In this document: in pieces, positions 53,770 through 64,000 of the stretch
Numbering within the stretch: the first letter of the stretch is position 1
Layout: every line of letters starts with the position of its first letter
Assembly: GCF_001625215.2 (NCBI RefSeq)
Contig: NC_030386.2
Location: forward strand, 39,063,296-39,127,295
Length of the DNA: 64,000 nt
Direction: 5' to 3'
DNA from: Daucus carota subsp. sativus
Lineage: Eukaryota > Streptophyta > Magnoliopsida > Apiales > Apiaceae
Made by a program: the position numbers and the translations under genes
Notes under the pieces: model-generated
Databases searched by the model: none
Told to the model about the DNA's origin: nothing
The model's input: the letters and a program-made list of their open reading frames with translations, nothing else

Positions 53770-54560
53770 AGTTATGAAAATAATTATATAACATATACAA
53801 GTAGAATGTAACTAATAAATATAGGACATTGGTAAAATATGTACGGTACACAGAAAATTTAAATAATTGAACACATAAAAATTACAAAATATTAATAAAC
53901 ACTATACAGTACACGGAAAATTTAACTATAGAACACATAAAAATTAAAAAATATTACTCCCTCCGTCCCTTTTTACATGTCCCTTTTGAAAAAAAAATTT
54001 GTCCCAAATTACTTGTCCACTTCTCTTTTCAAAGCAACTTTTTGTATGTTTTTTCAAAATGTAACAACTTCCAATGTTTGACTAGCATATATATATACAC
54101 AACTCTATCTAATTCATTACATTTATTAAGGATATGTATGAAAACAAGATCTCCACCTAACATTTTCTTAAGATGCGTTATTTTTTCAAAAGGGACAAGT
54201 AAAAAGGGACGGAGGGAGTAATAAATAATATACAGTACATAAAATAATTAAAAAATATAAAAGAATTATATAACACATACAAGTAGAATGTAATTAATAA
54301 ATACAGGACATTGGTAAAATATGTACAGTACACAGAAAATTAAAATAACAGAACACATAAAAAATTACAAAAAATTAATAAATAATATACAACACACAAA
54401 AAATTTAATTACAGAACACAGGAAAATTACAAAATATTAAAGTATAATATATACAGTACATAAAATAATTAACAAATATAAAAATAATTATATAACATAT
54501 ACAGGTACAATGTAATCAAAAATTTAAATAACACGAAAAATATTGTGAGCCCAAAAAATT
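53770..54560. repeat. AT-rich tandem array, about 219-bp unit, interrupted by a MITE
   Basis: AGTAGAATGTAA(C/T)TAATAAATA...GGACATTGGTAAAATATGTAC occurs near 53803 and 54286, and a partial third copy starts near 54491. Removing the 262-bp MITE and its TA gives a period of about 219 bp. Within each unit a sub-repeat of about 59 bp contains CAGTACAC(G/A)GAAAATTTAA and AACACATAAAAATTA. Confidence 0.75.
53957..54218. mobile_element. Stowaway-type MITE inside the tandem array
   Basis: CTCCCTCCGTCCCTTTTTAC at the left and its inverse, AAAAAGGGACGGAGGGAG, at the right, flanked by TA (53955-53956 and 54219-54220). Longer subterminal pairing includes CCCTTTTGAAAA and TTTTCAAAAGGG. Confidence 0.93.
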
Positions 54561-54821
54561 TATGCAGCATTAATAAAAATACAGAACACTAAGTACAAGA
54601 TTGATATCGAGTAACATTCAACAAAAATTACCAAATACAGAACATGTGATTTCCACGTCTGATATTTTATAGAGTAACTTTTACAAAACACATAAATTAT
54701 ATATAAAAAAATAAGAAAATGAGGAGTACGTGGGTTAAAACTCTGTTTTTATCTAACGACGTTAGTGTATAGTTAAGTGTCACTAGCTTACCCAATCAAA
54801 AGTTACCCACTGAACCTCCCC

Positions 54822-54843
54822 ATATATATATATATATATATAT
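54822..54843. repeat. (AT)n microsatellite
   Basis: Eleven AT units followed by AGGTTCCAGAGAAAACC. From 54561 to 55070 I see no gene. Confidence 0.9.
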
Positions 54844-55072
54844 AGGTTCCAGAGAAAACCAAATTATCAAGAAAACCGAGGAACCCTCTCAGATGCCGTT
54901 GATTATTTTTGTCACATATACTTATTTCCCAAATTAAAATCAATCATAATCTAACACACACAGGGGCAAAATCGTACGCAATCTGTTTTTTATTAATTAT
55001 AAATATTTTATTTTTGGCATCTGTCCAAATCAAATCAAAGCACACAAAATACACTCAAATCATTACATCCGA

Positions 55073-55172
55073 GATCATTACATATACACACTGTCCTGAA
55101 GAACGACTACGAGATCGTTTCCAAGATCATTACATATACACGCCATCCTGAAGAACGACTACGAGATCGTGG
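55073..55172. repeat. Tandem 52-bp repeat, two copies
   Basis: GATCATTACATATACAC and CCTGAAGAACGACTACGAGA recur 52 bp apart. Confidence 0.85.
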
Positions 55173-55399
55173 AAACACTGTAATTCATCAATTGAAGGTC
55201 TGTACCACACATCATTCTCAAGGATCTAAAATCTTTTTCGTTAAATTTGTTTGTTATAACTTTTGTATAATCTGCAGACCCATGTATTCCTTTTACAGAG
55301 AGAAAATGACGGAGAAGAATCTCCATGAGAACACCGGCCAAAATGACGAAGAAGAATCTCCATGCTGAGATTCTTTTAGGTGTTTAGCTAAGTTTGAGG

Positions 55400-56355
55400 T
55401 TCTTAAGATTTAAGGTTTCTTTTTATAATGTCATGTTTTATGGCCTGTGATTCGGGATCGCTTGCTAACTCGGAATCGTCTTAAATATTGGCAAGTGCAG
55501 CAAACTGTTTCTTGTAGTTTTTGTGGAGAGATTCCTGATTCTCTTTCACATTTATATTTTCAGTGTGGATTCTGTCACTTTGTCCTTCCGAAATTTCAAA
55601 ATGAGGCTATTGTTTGTTGTACCAAGGGAATTGGGAGGAGTTTATTCGAGAATCTGTTGTTGCTTGGCAAGGAAAATCTTTGAATGTTCTAATTAATAAG
55701 CTCGTCCTGGTTGCTGTAGTTTCTCATCTTTGGAATGAGAGAAATCGAAGGCTTTTTCAGAAGAAGAATAAGTCTGTTGGGTAGATTATTGATGATAAAT
55801 CTGATGATATTCGGAAAAAATTGCAGGGGATTTCAATTTTTAATTCTCCGACGGTGAGAGATGATTTGCTCAGATGGGGTTTAAATTCTGAGCTTCTGTT
55901 AATCAATCATGTTTGACATGGAAGATGTCTTGGTTTTGGTGGCAGTTTATTTTTGGCTGAGCCAAGAATCTGCGTCTGCTATTTGTTTCTGGGATATTTT
56001 TTTGCATCAGCCTACTGAATTTGTAAATTGATTATTGGCCGCCTGTTATGGGTGAAAGCCTTCTTTTTTGTATGTTTAGTCTTGGCCCTTACTGGGAGAA
56101 AATTTTATCTTTTAAAATCTGATGTATGGATTGTCTGAAGTGTTGATAGAGATTTATTTCTGGAAAAGTCTGCAGAAAGTTGTTGATGCTGCAGTTCACT
56201 GGGCCATTGTCTTTTTATGGTGCTGTGGTATAATTGATGGTAGTCCTATTTTATTTTTCTGTGATTTGTTCCAGGATTGCTCCAATCGCAGGGGATTGTT
56301 CTGCTTGAGTAATTTCGAGGCGCTGCAGTTTTTTAGGTGGTCTGGCAGAGTTAAA
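55400..56355 (+). mobile_element. 5'-truncated LINE (L1-type) 3' end, decayed
   Basis: A frame at 55447-55683 gives RDRLLTRNRLKYWQ followed by CSFCGEIPDSLSHLYFQC, the zinc-binding (zf-RVT) domain found after the reverse transcriptase in plant LINEs. Upstream, KVSFYNVMFYGL is in another frame. Downstream, after a stop, LINKLVLVAVVSHLWNERNR and RRLFQKKNKSVG continue the family pattern in a new frame, then a stop. So it is frameshifted and dead. The 3' untranslated part is cut by the Copia LTR at 56360. Confidence 0.85.
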
Positions 56356-56884
56356 TGTTTGTTAGGTCCAAAGTATCGTAGAAGGGGGGGTTGAATACGA
56401 TACTCACTACAATTTAAAATTCTTTCGAATCTTGCGGATAAATAAATTGCAGTCCTGTAATGGGTTTCGTGTTCCGGATATTTATTGGGTCGGTTTCTGA
56501 GGATATGAAAATATTAAACCAACACACAATATTTTCCAAGGTATATCTGTATATTGATAAATACCTCGAAGGTGCTACAAATCCAAACCCGAAGGTTGGC
56601 TACAATGACCACTCCTCTAAATATTACAAGCCCTATCCACTACAAATATTTATGGTACAAAACTAGGCTAGGGTGTGTGTATATTTGAGAGAGTTTGTGC
56701 ATAGCACTTGGCCATCCATCCCGAAGGATGATGTAAATTGTGAGAACCACAATCACATATTTATAGGCTTTCATAAACTAACCATGGTTAACGAGTTCGT
56801 CCTGGACGACTTGAGTTCGTCCTGGACGGATTCGATTTAACAAAATAAATCTAACTCCAAGAAACTCCATAGTGAATGTGCTCC

Positions 56885-57190
56885 CTTGTTCTCTCTCATC
56901 TCTTGGGGACGAACTTTGACTTGGTCAAAGTTTGCTCCTCAAGAGTGTGGATACTCCATTGTGATGTACTTAGAAAATTTTCTAAGTGAGGAAGAGCCTT
57001 TGACTTTTGGTCAAATGTTGCTCCTCACATAGCTTCCTTGTTCTCTCTCATCACTTGGGGACGAACTTTGACTTGGTCAAAGTTTGCTCCTCAAGAGTGC
57101 ATTGTCTTCACTTGTGATGATACTTAGACAATTTTCTAAGTGAGGAAGAGCTGTTGACTTCGGTCAAATGTTGCTCCTCACATAGCTTCC
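56885..57190. repeat. 152-bp tandem duplication with paired W-boxes in the LTR
   Basis: Units begin at 56885 and 57037 (CTTGTTCTCTCTCATC). Each contains inverted W-box pairs: TTTGACTTGGTCAAA and TTGACTT(TT/C)GGTCAAA. Further pairs follow at about 57200 (TTTGACTTAGTCAAAA) and 57260 (TTTGACTGAGATTGACTT). W-boxes (TTGACY) are WRKY-factor sites. Confidence 0.85.
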
Positions 57191-57334
57191 ACCATAGTGT
57201 CTTTTGACTTAGTCAAAAGTTGCTCCACCATTGTAAAAGCTTTCCTTGTTATCACTCCTTTGACTGAGATTGACTTGAGTTTGCTCCTCTCCCAACTTAG
57301 CCAAATTAGCTCAAATCTTGAGTTGGCACAAATC

Positions 57335-57825
57335 ATATATTATATATATTATATTATATTCATAATATTATATAAATATATGTATAAATAAAGATATACA
57401 TATAAATATATATAAATAATATTTATATAAACATATAGTAATATATATATACATATATTTAAATATATTCTCATATATTCAAATATATATAATATACATA
57501 TAATTATATGTAAATATAAATATTAATATATATATATAGAATATATATAATTACCTATACATATAAATATACATATATTTATGCACATAATATAATATAT
57601 ATATACACTTAAATATATAAATGTTTATGTAAAATATAAATATATATACTATATACATATATATTTATTTAAATATATATACATATAAATATACATATAC
57701 ATATGTTTAAAAACATATATACATATATATTATATATATTATATTTAATTAAATATACATATATACATATATAATTATATTTGTACATATACAAATATAT
57801 AAGTGCACACATATATAAAATGTCA
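57335..57825. repeat. Low-complexity A/T block in the LTR
   Basis: About 490 bp made almost wholly of A and T with TATATA, ACATATA and AAATATA motifs and only scattered C or G. The borders are sharp on both sides (ordinary sequence up to CACAAATCAT and again from AATGTCACTTCC). Likely a microsatellite expansion. Confidence 0.9.
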
Positions 57826-59384
57826 CTTCCTGATATGGCTTTCTGTGGAAGCTTTGACATATGGCATTTGAGCAGTAAGCTTTGGCATAGCTGGCATTTC
57901 GCTTGACTTGGCTTGGCTTTGGAACAAATGACTTGATATGACTGGATCAATTCTTCGATCGATAAATACTTTGCAAAGCTCCGTACGTGCTGACGCTTAG
58001 TGCACTGGTCTGGTTCACAAGCGACTAACACTGAAGTTAAACATTGTACCGTCTTTGTCAGCAAACATTGATCAGTCGGTTCCGGGTTAGTTTATGCTTC
58101 AGTTTGTTGATTATAAATAACCAACCAAGATATATAGAAATATCTTGCTTCAGGGGTTGCACTGAAATCTTTCGAGTACTTAGACAACATCTTCATTGCT
58201 TCCACAATCTTGAATACTTCAATCTTTATTCTTCACTGAGGCATGAACATATTAATGAACTTCTTCCAGTGAACTTATTCATTCAAGACTGTAGATGGCT
58301 TCTTCAACCTTTGTCTTCGTATCTTCCGATTCCGGTGCAGGCGTAGTGTTATTTACTCGTCCTGTTCTATTTTTGAGTTATCATCCCTATGTAACAGATA
58401 GGGTTGTCTTTACATTTAGACTTACAATCTCCCCCTATTTGTTTGTTAATCATAACAAGCAAATCCTCTGGAGGATAACTCAACTAACACTATAAAAAGT
58501 AAAGTCCTGGACTAGTAAATAATGCTACAAAGTTTCTGGATCATATAATACATTTCCAGATTTCATGAATAGAAACAACAGATGTGCATATCACCTGTAT
58601 TTCCTTGGTTCTTGCTTACCTGCCAGATAATCCTCATAGTCTGTCTTGAAGAGAATTCAAAACATTCCATTATGCAAAGAACAATCAGCAGCTTCATTGA
58701 ATTCTTCAGTGGTAATGAATAAGTTCATGTCTACCACTTACTGAAGAATAGATGTATCACCTTATACTTCTCCTCCCGTTACCTTGATCAGGTTCCCCAT
58801 GGTGATAAGTAGCTATCTCCCTTTAGATGAAAGATCAATCCTCCTCCTTAGTTGAAAGAAGAATCTCCCCCTCAATAGTACACAGCTAAAGAGTAGTTTA
58901 ATCCCCCTTAGTTGTAGACAACTAAAGAAAGCTAACTTACTTTTTCCTCCCCCTTTCATATATTCTCCCCCTAAATATATTCTCCCCCTTAGTTGTGGAA
59001 TCCTCCGAGGATATGTGGTATCAAATAGGTCAAGGAACGTGTACAATACTTCCTGTACCAAAAGATAATCTCCCCATAGAGAACTAAACAACACTAAAGC
59101 TGGGGTCGAAGAAAGAGTTCAGAAGAAGGGTTTACTTTAATTGGGTTGGTCCCTATACTGAAAGAATAGGTTCCAAACGGAAAAGTAATGAGTAAAACTG
59201 ACATTCCAGTAACAACATCCACTTTTTCTTTAGGTATAAATTTGGTAATTAGTGGGTGTCTCACTAAAATGTTCTGCAGGTGTATCACTCAACACTCAAT
59301 TTTCTCTCGGTTTTTTGGGTAAGGGTGTCACTCACGAGTTCTGTAAGTGTATCCCTCCACACAAATACTGAGCTTCCAAAATGC

Positions 59385-60205
59385 TGAGTACCTGCAAGAA
59401 AATCACCTTAGCCACCCTTAAAGGGGGTCACCGGTGGTGCAATGGGAGTTCATAATTCCCAGTCCCTGCAGACTCATCGGATAAATCCGAATCATGGTCC
59501 ACAAGTTGCCAACCATTAAGTGGCTTATCCAATTAAGGATCCAGAGTTGTTTGCTCTGGGAGGTTAGACAAAGGCTTAATTATGGCAAAGGCCTAAGTCC
59601 TCCTCAATGTCTGTGAAGACACTTGATTCAAGAGAATCATCAACCATAAATTCACACCGTGAAATGGAATGAACCGTAGTTGCTTCCGTCAATTCTTTCA
59701 ACAACTTGTGAGCTTTCAATACCAATTATTATTATATGTACCTCACAAGTGTTTCACTCTTCTCAATTTCCTATGTGTTTGCACTCACTCATGCTCACAT
59801 ATTTCTCATTCAGATATCTAACTGGTTCTTCTCAGAATCTCACCAAGTGTTTAACTCTCAGTGTTTGGCTCACAGTGTTTCTCTCAGCACTCAAAGTATG
59901 GTCTTCTGTACCTGCATGAGAAAATCACCATAGCCCCTTCAAGAGAGGTCGTTGGCGGTGCAATGGGGTTTCGTAAATCCCCGATCCTCAACTGACTCAT
60001 CAATAAATTGACTCATAGTCAGAGAGTTGCCGATCTCCTATAAATAGGAAATCCATTCCGATTGGATCCAGATCTGTTCTTATCTGGGGAGGGAGACGAG
60101 AATCCTGAAGATTTGGCAATTGAGATCCTCGTTTCCTCCTTACACCTGTAAAGGCATCAACCATCTTATTTACCGTAAAATGGTGAATGAAGAAGTTGCT
60201 TCTGG
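59385..60205. repeat. Diverged 525-bp direct repeat in the retrotransposon interior
   Basis: A unit from about 59385 to 59690 and one from about 59910 to 60205 share TACCTGCA(A/T)GA(G)AAAATCACC, GGTGCAATGGG, GACTCATC, GGATCCAGA and a GAAGTTGCTTC-like end, with many differences. Confidence 0.7.
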
Positions 60206-63069
60206 AACAAAACCTTTAACCTTATTGTGCACTCTCTTGTATTGTGTCCATAAGATTTTCTATTTAGGCTCTTTATCAGAGTGAATACTGATGATGTGCT
60301 TGACTCAATACAAGATGCTCTGGCTGACGAGCGAATTTCAATGGACTCATTCTGTTGAGAGAATGATTCCAGAGACTGTATTATTGCCTTTTCAGCTCTA
60401 TATTCTTTTGAGAGAATACAGATGAGCAACAGTTACCTCAGGTTTGAAAACACCTTTTCTTCTTGAGAGGTAGAGCTGTGGGTACACTATCCCTCACATC
60501 CTTATTTGCTGCAACAAGTACAGTTTCTCCCTCATTGACCTCTAGTCTAATAAGTTCCTTATTACTCCAGGGGAAAAGTTGGGATGTGTTCTGAATTTGG
60601 TTTTATAGTCTGGGATAAAGATTGTTGGTTTTCAACCTTATGACTATCTAGGAAAGCCAAGAGGCTGATAAAGTTCCGAAGAACAGAATGAGATATAAAT
60701 GCACTTTAAAAAATCTATGATTTTGAATGAAAGCAATTGCATTTAATCTTTTGAGGAAAAATGAATCAGTTGTGACTGTAAAATTATTTTCATAAAGAAT
60801 GACAATCACAACCGATGAAAGAATTAAAGTTTTCCATTAAAAACTGGTTTGAGTACGAGAGTCTGAATCTATGCATAAAAGGTTTAAATGAACTTGTCTT
60901 TGAAAAAGACACAGATTCCTGTTTCTCACTACAATTTTAAAAAGGAAACAAGAAAATTTATGTGCTACAGTGTATAAAGCATTCGCCACACTAATTAGTG
61001 AAAAGGCCTCATACTAGCACATCGTCAAAACAGACGCTGCAAGTGACAAAGATCACCAAGTACACAAATACAAGATAATCAATATCTCGTCTTATGACGC
61101 TACATGTATAGATGCAAAATATTCTAAGAAATATTTATGAAATAGAGTAGTGGATACCAATTGTTAAAATCAATTGATAAGGAAATTTCTTTAAGGAAAC
61201 TCACCACTCCAGAACATAAATACGAGACAGATTAGATATTTTGTTGTCTCCTTTGTACTCAGAATATTAAACACCTAAAATATATTAGCACTAGTGGTTT
61301 TAAGAAATATGCAACAATATTTCACCAGTGCCAACACATCACAATTCATCCACAAATAAAACATCAATAAAGCATCAAAAATAGATACCAATTAAATATT
61401 TCAAAAATGAATTAATCATGCTTCTATTATTCTATCAAAGTCAATCATGAAACAAATAATCATATAATTGTCATGGATCACAATTTAACTAAGATAAAAT
61501 AAAAATTACTTACGAAATATCATATAATTATCAGATAAGCAAATAACAACTAAAATCATGACAATCATACAATGATATTCGCAAGCCCGAGGGAAAGTTG
61601 AAGAAAAGTTCACGAGTCTTATACAGATAATCATTAAACACAAGTGAACTCACACAACTCCTCGCAGAAAATGTTAATACTTAATATTAGTGATCTACAT
61701 ATAAGCATGCAAAAATATCACTAACACTATAAGTATCACAACTAATGCAGTTAGACATGAAACAAAATATCAATTAATAAATCATCAAATATCCAACACA
61801 AAAAGTTATGCTTCAAGTATATACACTAATATAAATGGATTCAGCCTAGTGAGAATCTAAGTAACTCCACAAATACTAGTATATCATGACTAAATTCTAA
61901 CTAGATTCTAACCACATACCAATTACTGATACAAGTCACAAGTCTAGAAACAAATAAGTCATGCTTCAGATTTTATACCTATAAAAATGAATTCAACCTA
62001 GAAAATAATCCTAAGTATGTTCACAAATACAGATATATCACGACTAGATTATGACAAAGTTTCTCTACTAGATACCAATTGTTAAAGAGGTATAGATCAA
62101 GAAAAATAACATAATTAAGTCATGCTTCATGTCATCTCTAATCATTTAAATCATGAACAAATAAGTCACTTAATTGTCATGCAACATAATTTAAATAATT
62201 TGAAATAGCAAATACTCATGCTAAAACATATAATCACCATCTAAGCATGCAAATCAATAAACATGGCAATCATATAAAATAGCAAAAAGCACGAGGTACT
62301 GGATTTTAAATAAATTCACAAGTCCTAAGTATAGACAATTTAATACTCATGAATTCATTCAAGAAATACGATAGACATGCTCATGAAAGAAGTATACCTT
62401 ATAGAAAATATAGTATATGATCTACTTGCAGTTAAGTAAAGTGATAGGTTGAATACCTCTGAGACTTGACATTTCAGTTGATGTACCTCTCTTGTACTGA
62501 TCAAGTCCAGTGGTTGTTGGCATAAGTCTTGGCAGGTCTAGAATCTTCCAAAATGCGCATATTCAAAAGATCCTTGACTTCCTTTTATTGCCATCATTCT
62601 TTAGGCTAACTAGTAGGCCATAAGGAATTGCAACTTTCCAACAAACTCATCATATCACTAATCTGCATTCACTTAGCATTTATCTTGCACAAGTGACGTT
62701 AGTCCACATATAATATAATCATGGTATCACAGCACATATATTTGTATTGTGTGTGCCTTGTATCATGAGAGGTAATAATTTGGATACCAAATATGACTCT
62801 AGCAAACAGATATTAAGATAATATGCTAGTCAGAAGTCATACCATGTCTGTGACGATCATCAGGTGTTGGATACCCACTCATAGAGAGATGGTGAAGAAA
62901 GAGAATACAAATTCCGTTGGACCTGCATTTGCAAAGTCCTTGAGATTGTATGAATCTTCATCTTCTAGCTCATTGTAATATCCTGAACCCGAGTCTCATT
63001 AATGGTGCTTTAGTTCAATCACGAAGGTCGTTGAGTCCCCTAAGATGTAGAGTCCTGAGCTTGAAGATT

Positions 63070-63790
63070 CTATTTCCATCATCTTCATAACCTTCTCTTT
63101 TGAAGTAACTCTAAGCAACCAAATTTGGCTTGTCCCTCGTAACAGAGCCAAAAACATCCAGTTGGAATCTAAATACCCGACAAGTACTAAGTACTGAATT
63201 GTCTTTAGGTCAGGGTATCAGAATCCGCACAATCTGCTTTACAACTTGATTGAGATCATATTGTTGTGTAATCACTCAATCTGGATCCCTTTAAGAGCTT
63301 CTGAATCTTCCTCAAGTTTCACTTCAGATTGAAACCCAAAGAAACAATATCCTTTCACAATAGCTCTCCTAGTCTTCACTTCACCATTCGGAACATTTAA
63401 GAACTAGAACCCGGGAATGATATTGACTCCAGACCCTTTGTCTAAGCAGATACGTTCTTGATATGTCCTGTTCATCTTCAATGTGGTGTTGAGTTTGACT
63501 AGTGGATCCACCAAATGCTCCCCCTAAGCTGTTGCTGGGATTTTCTTAACAATCCTTATCGTTGCAAAGAGATTCTGCTTGGATTTGAATCATCATAATA
63601 CCAATGATATCACCTTTAACAGCTTGGAGCAAAGTGTCGTTCAATGTCCTGTCCAGACTTACAATCACCTTCTGTTGATTAATCACAATCACCCTGTAGA
63701 CTGTAGACTCCATTGAGTAGCCGAGGAAAATATTCTTTGAGCTTCAAATGCAAGACTTGCAAAGAGGCATTTTCCTCCAAACACATACCA
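63070..63790 (-). pseudogene. Copia pol relic (integrase end, linker, start of reverse transcriptase)
   Basis: In minus-strand order it shows NIFLGYSMESTVYRV (the FLGYS motif after the Copia integrase core), a linker with RQRVWSQYHS, and then, near 63285-63070, a run resembling the start of the Copia reverse transcriptase: a DPD-VI opening, LNQVVKQI, PKDNSV and VTRDKPNLVA. It is interrupted by several stop codons and substitutions, so the enzyme is dead. The order matches SIRE-type elements and fixes the element's minus orientation. Confidence 0.75.
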
Positions 63791-64000
63791 AGAGTTAGTG
63801 TTTGCTTCTGATTGGCCACTGACAAGAATGGTGTCTTTCTAGATTTATCAATGATCAGGGTTCATCTTGATCAACCTTCATTTGTGACGTCTTGTCCTTC
63901 GAACACATACGAACAACACGAAAAAATCTAGAGTAGTCAATGATCTTCGCAAAAAGATATTTGGCTTTGTTGTAGACATGACATTAACTGATCCGTAGAA

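Larger units (their letters stand above)
56360..58426 (-). mobile_element. 3' LTR of a SIRE/Maximus-like Copia retrotransposon
   Basis: On the minus strand the LTR starts TGTAAGTCTAAATG right after a polypurine tract (AAATAGGGGGAGAT, 58427-58440) and ends GGACCTAACA at 56360, so it has TG...CA ends and is about 2.07 kb. The 5-bp flank at the outer end is ATGTT (56355-56359); its partner is outside the window. The LTR contains a 152-bp tandem duplication rich in paired W-boxes, a direct repeat of GAGTTCGTCCTGGACG, and an almost pure A/T block of about 490 bp. Confidence 0.8.
58427..64000 (-). mobile_element. Internal region of the Copia retrotransposon, 5' part beyond the window
   Basis: Lies inside the 3' LTR and continues past the window end. 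58427-59000 carries repeated polypurine-type GGGGGAG tracts on the minus strand (58865, 58950, 58970, 58985), a feature of SIRE/Maximus elements with long 3' non-coding or env-like regions. 59.3-60.2 kb has a diverged duplication of about 525 bp. 61.0-62.4 kb is AT-rich with diverged repeats (GATACCAATTGTTAAA at 61150 and 62070; a TCATGCTTCA-type phrase repeated). Pol relics lie in 63.07-63.79 kb. No frame is intact. Confidence 0.75.

Noticed and set aside
1..64000. CRISPR arrays, bacterial operons, plastid or mitochondrial genome insertions
   Set aside because: No regular short repeats with unique spacers, no ribosome-binding-site-led gene strings and no recognisable organelle genes; intron-bearing genes show this is plant nuclear DNA.

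Overview
This is nuclear DNA of a flowering plant, most likely a eudicot. The genes are split by short AT-rich GT-AG introns. They encode plant-specific families (SnRK2 kinase, purine permease, phytocyanin, AT-hook PPC protein, a plastid-targeted protein), and the spaces between them are full of plant transposons (Stowaway, hAT, Mutator-type foldback, TRIM, SINE, LINE, Copia). The mix of small DNA elements would fit an asterid such as an Apiaceae species, but that is only a guess.

Layout. 1-1399: 3' part of a CYP71-clan cytochrome P450. 1.8-14.2 kb: a purine permease (PUP) cluster with one intact gene (9006-11164), one pseudogene broken by stop codons and three kinds of transposon (3763-5749), one deleted copy (12698-14159) and three short relics. 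A 1.1 kb foldback element (7404-8525) lies inside the cluster. 15.2-16.9 kb: a four-exon plastid-targeted coiled-coil protein. 18.9-21.7 kb: COX6B, a subunit of mitochondrial cytochrome c oxidase. 21.7-26.2 kb: transposons, among them a complete hAT element and an unusual hairpin-rich element. 26.3-27.2 kb: a phytocyanin (blue copper protein). 27.5-29.2 kb: two further DNA elements. 29.9-30.7 kb: a divergent AHL (AT-hook plus PPC) gene. 32.3-35.2 kb: a nine-exon SnRK2 kinase. 36.3-44.7 kb (minus): an eight-exon PHD-finger protein of 805 aa. 45.9-46.6 kb: a retroposon with a poly(A) tail. 47.2-52.5 kb (minus): a ten-exon DDT/WHIM chromatin-remodelling protein of 681 aa. 53-64 kb: no host gene, only tandem repeats, a LINE 3' end and the 3' half of a SIRE/Maximus-like Copia retrotransposon whose 2.07 kb LTR carries paired W-boxes.

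The genes form no operon-like unit. Two neighbouring minus-strand genes both encode likely chromatin proteins and share an intronic MITE family. The PUP cluster shows gene birth and decay by duplication and transposon insertion. I built exon models by hand from splice signals, reading frame and family knowledge. In each full gene the exon lengths sum to a multiple of three with consistent phases. I see no clearly new biological system. The least explained object is the hairpin-rich element at 24540-25690.
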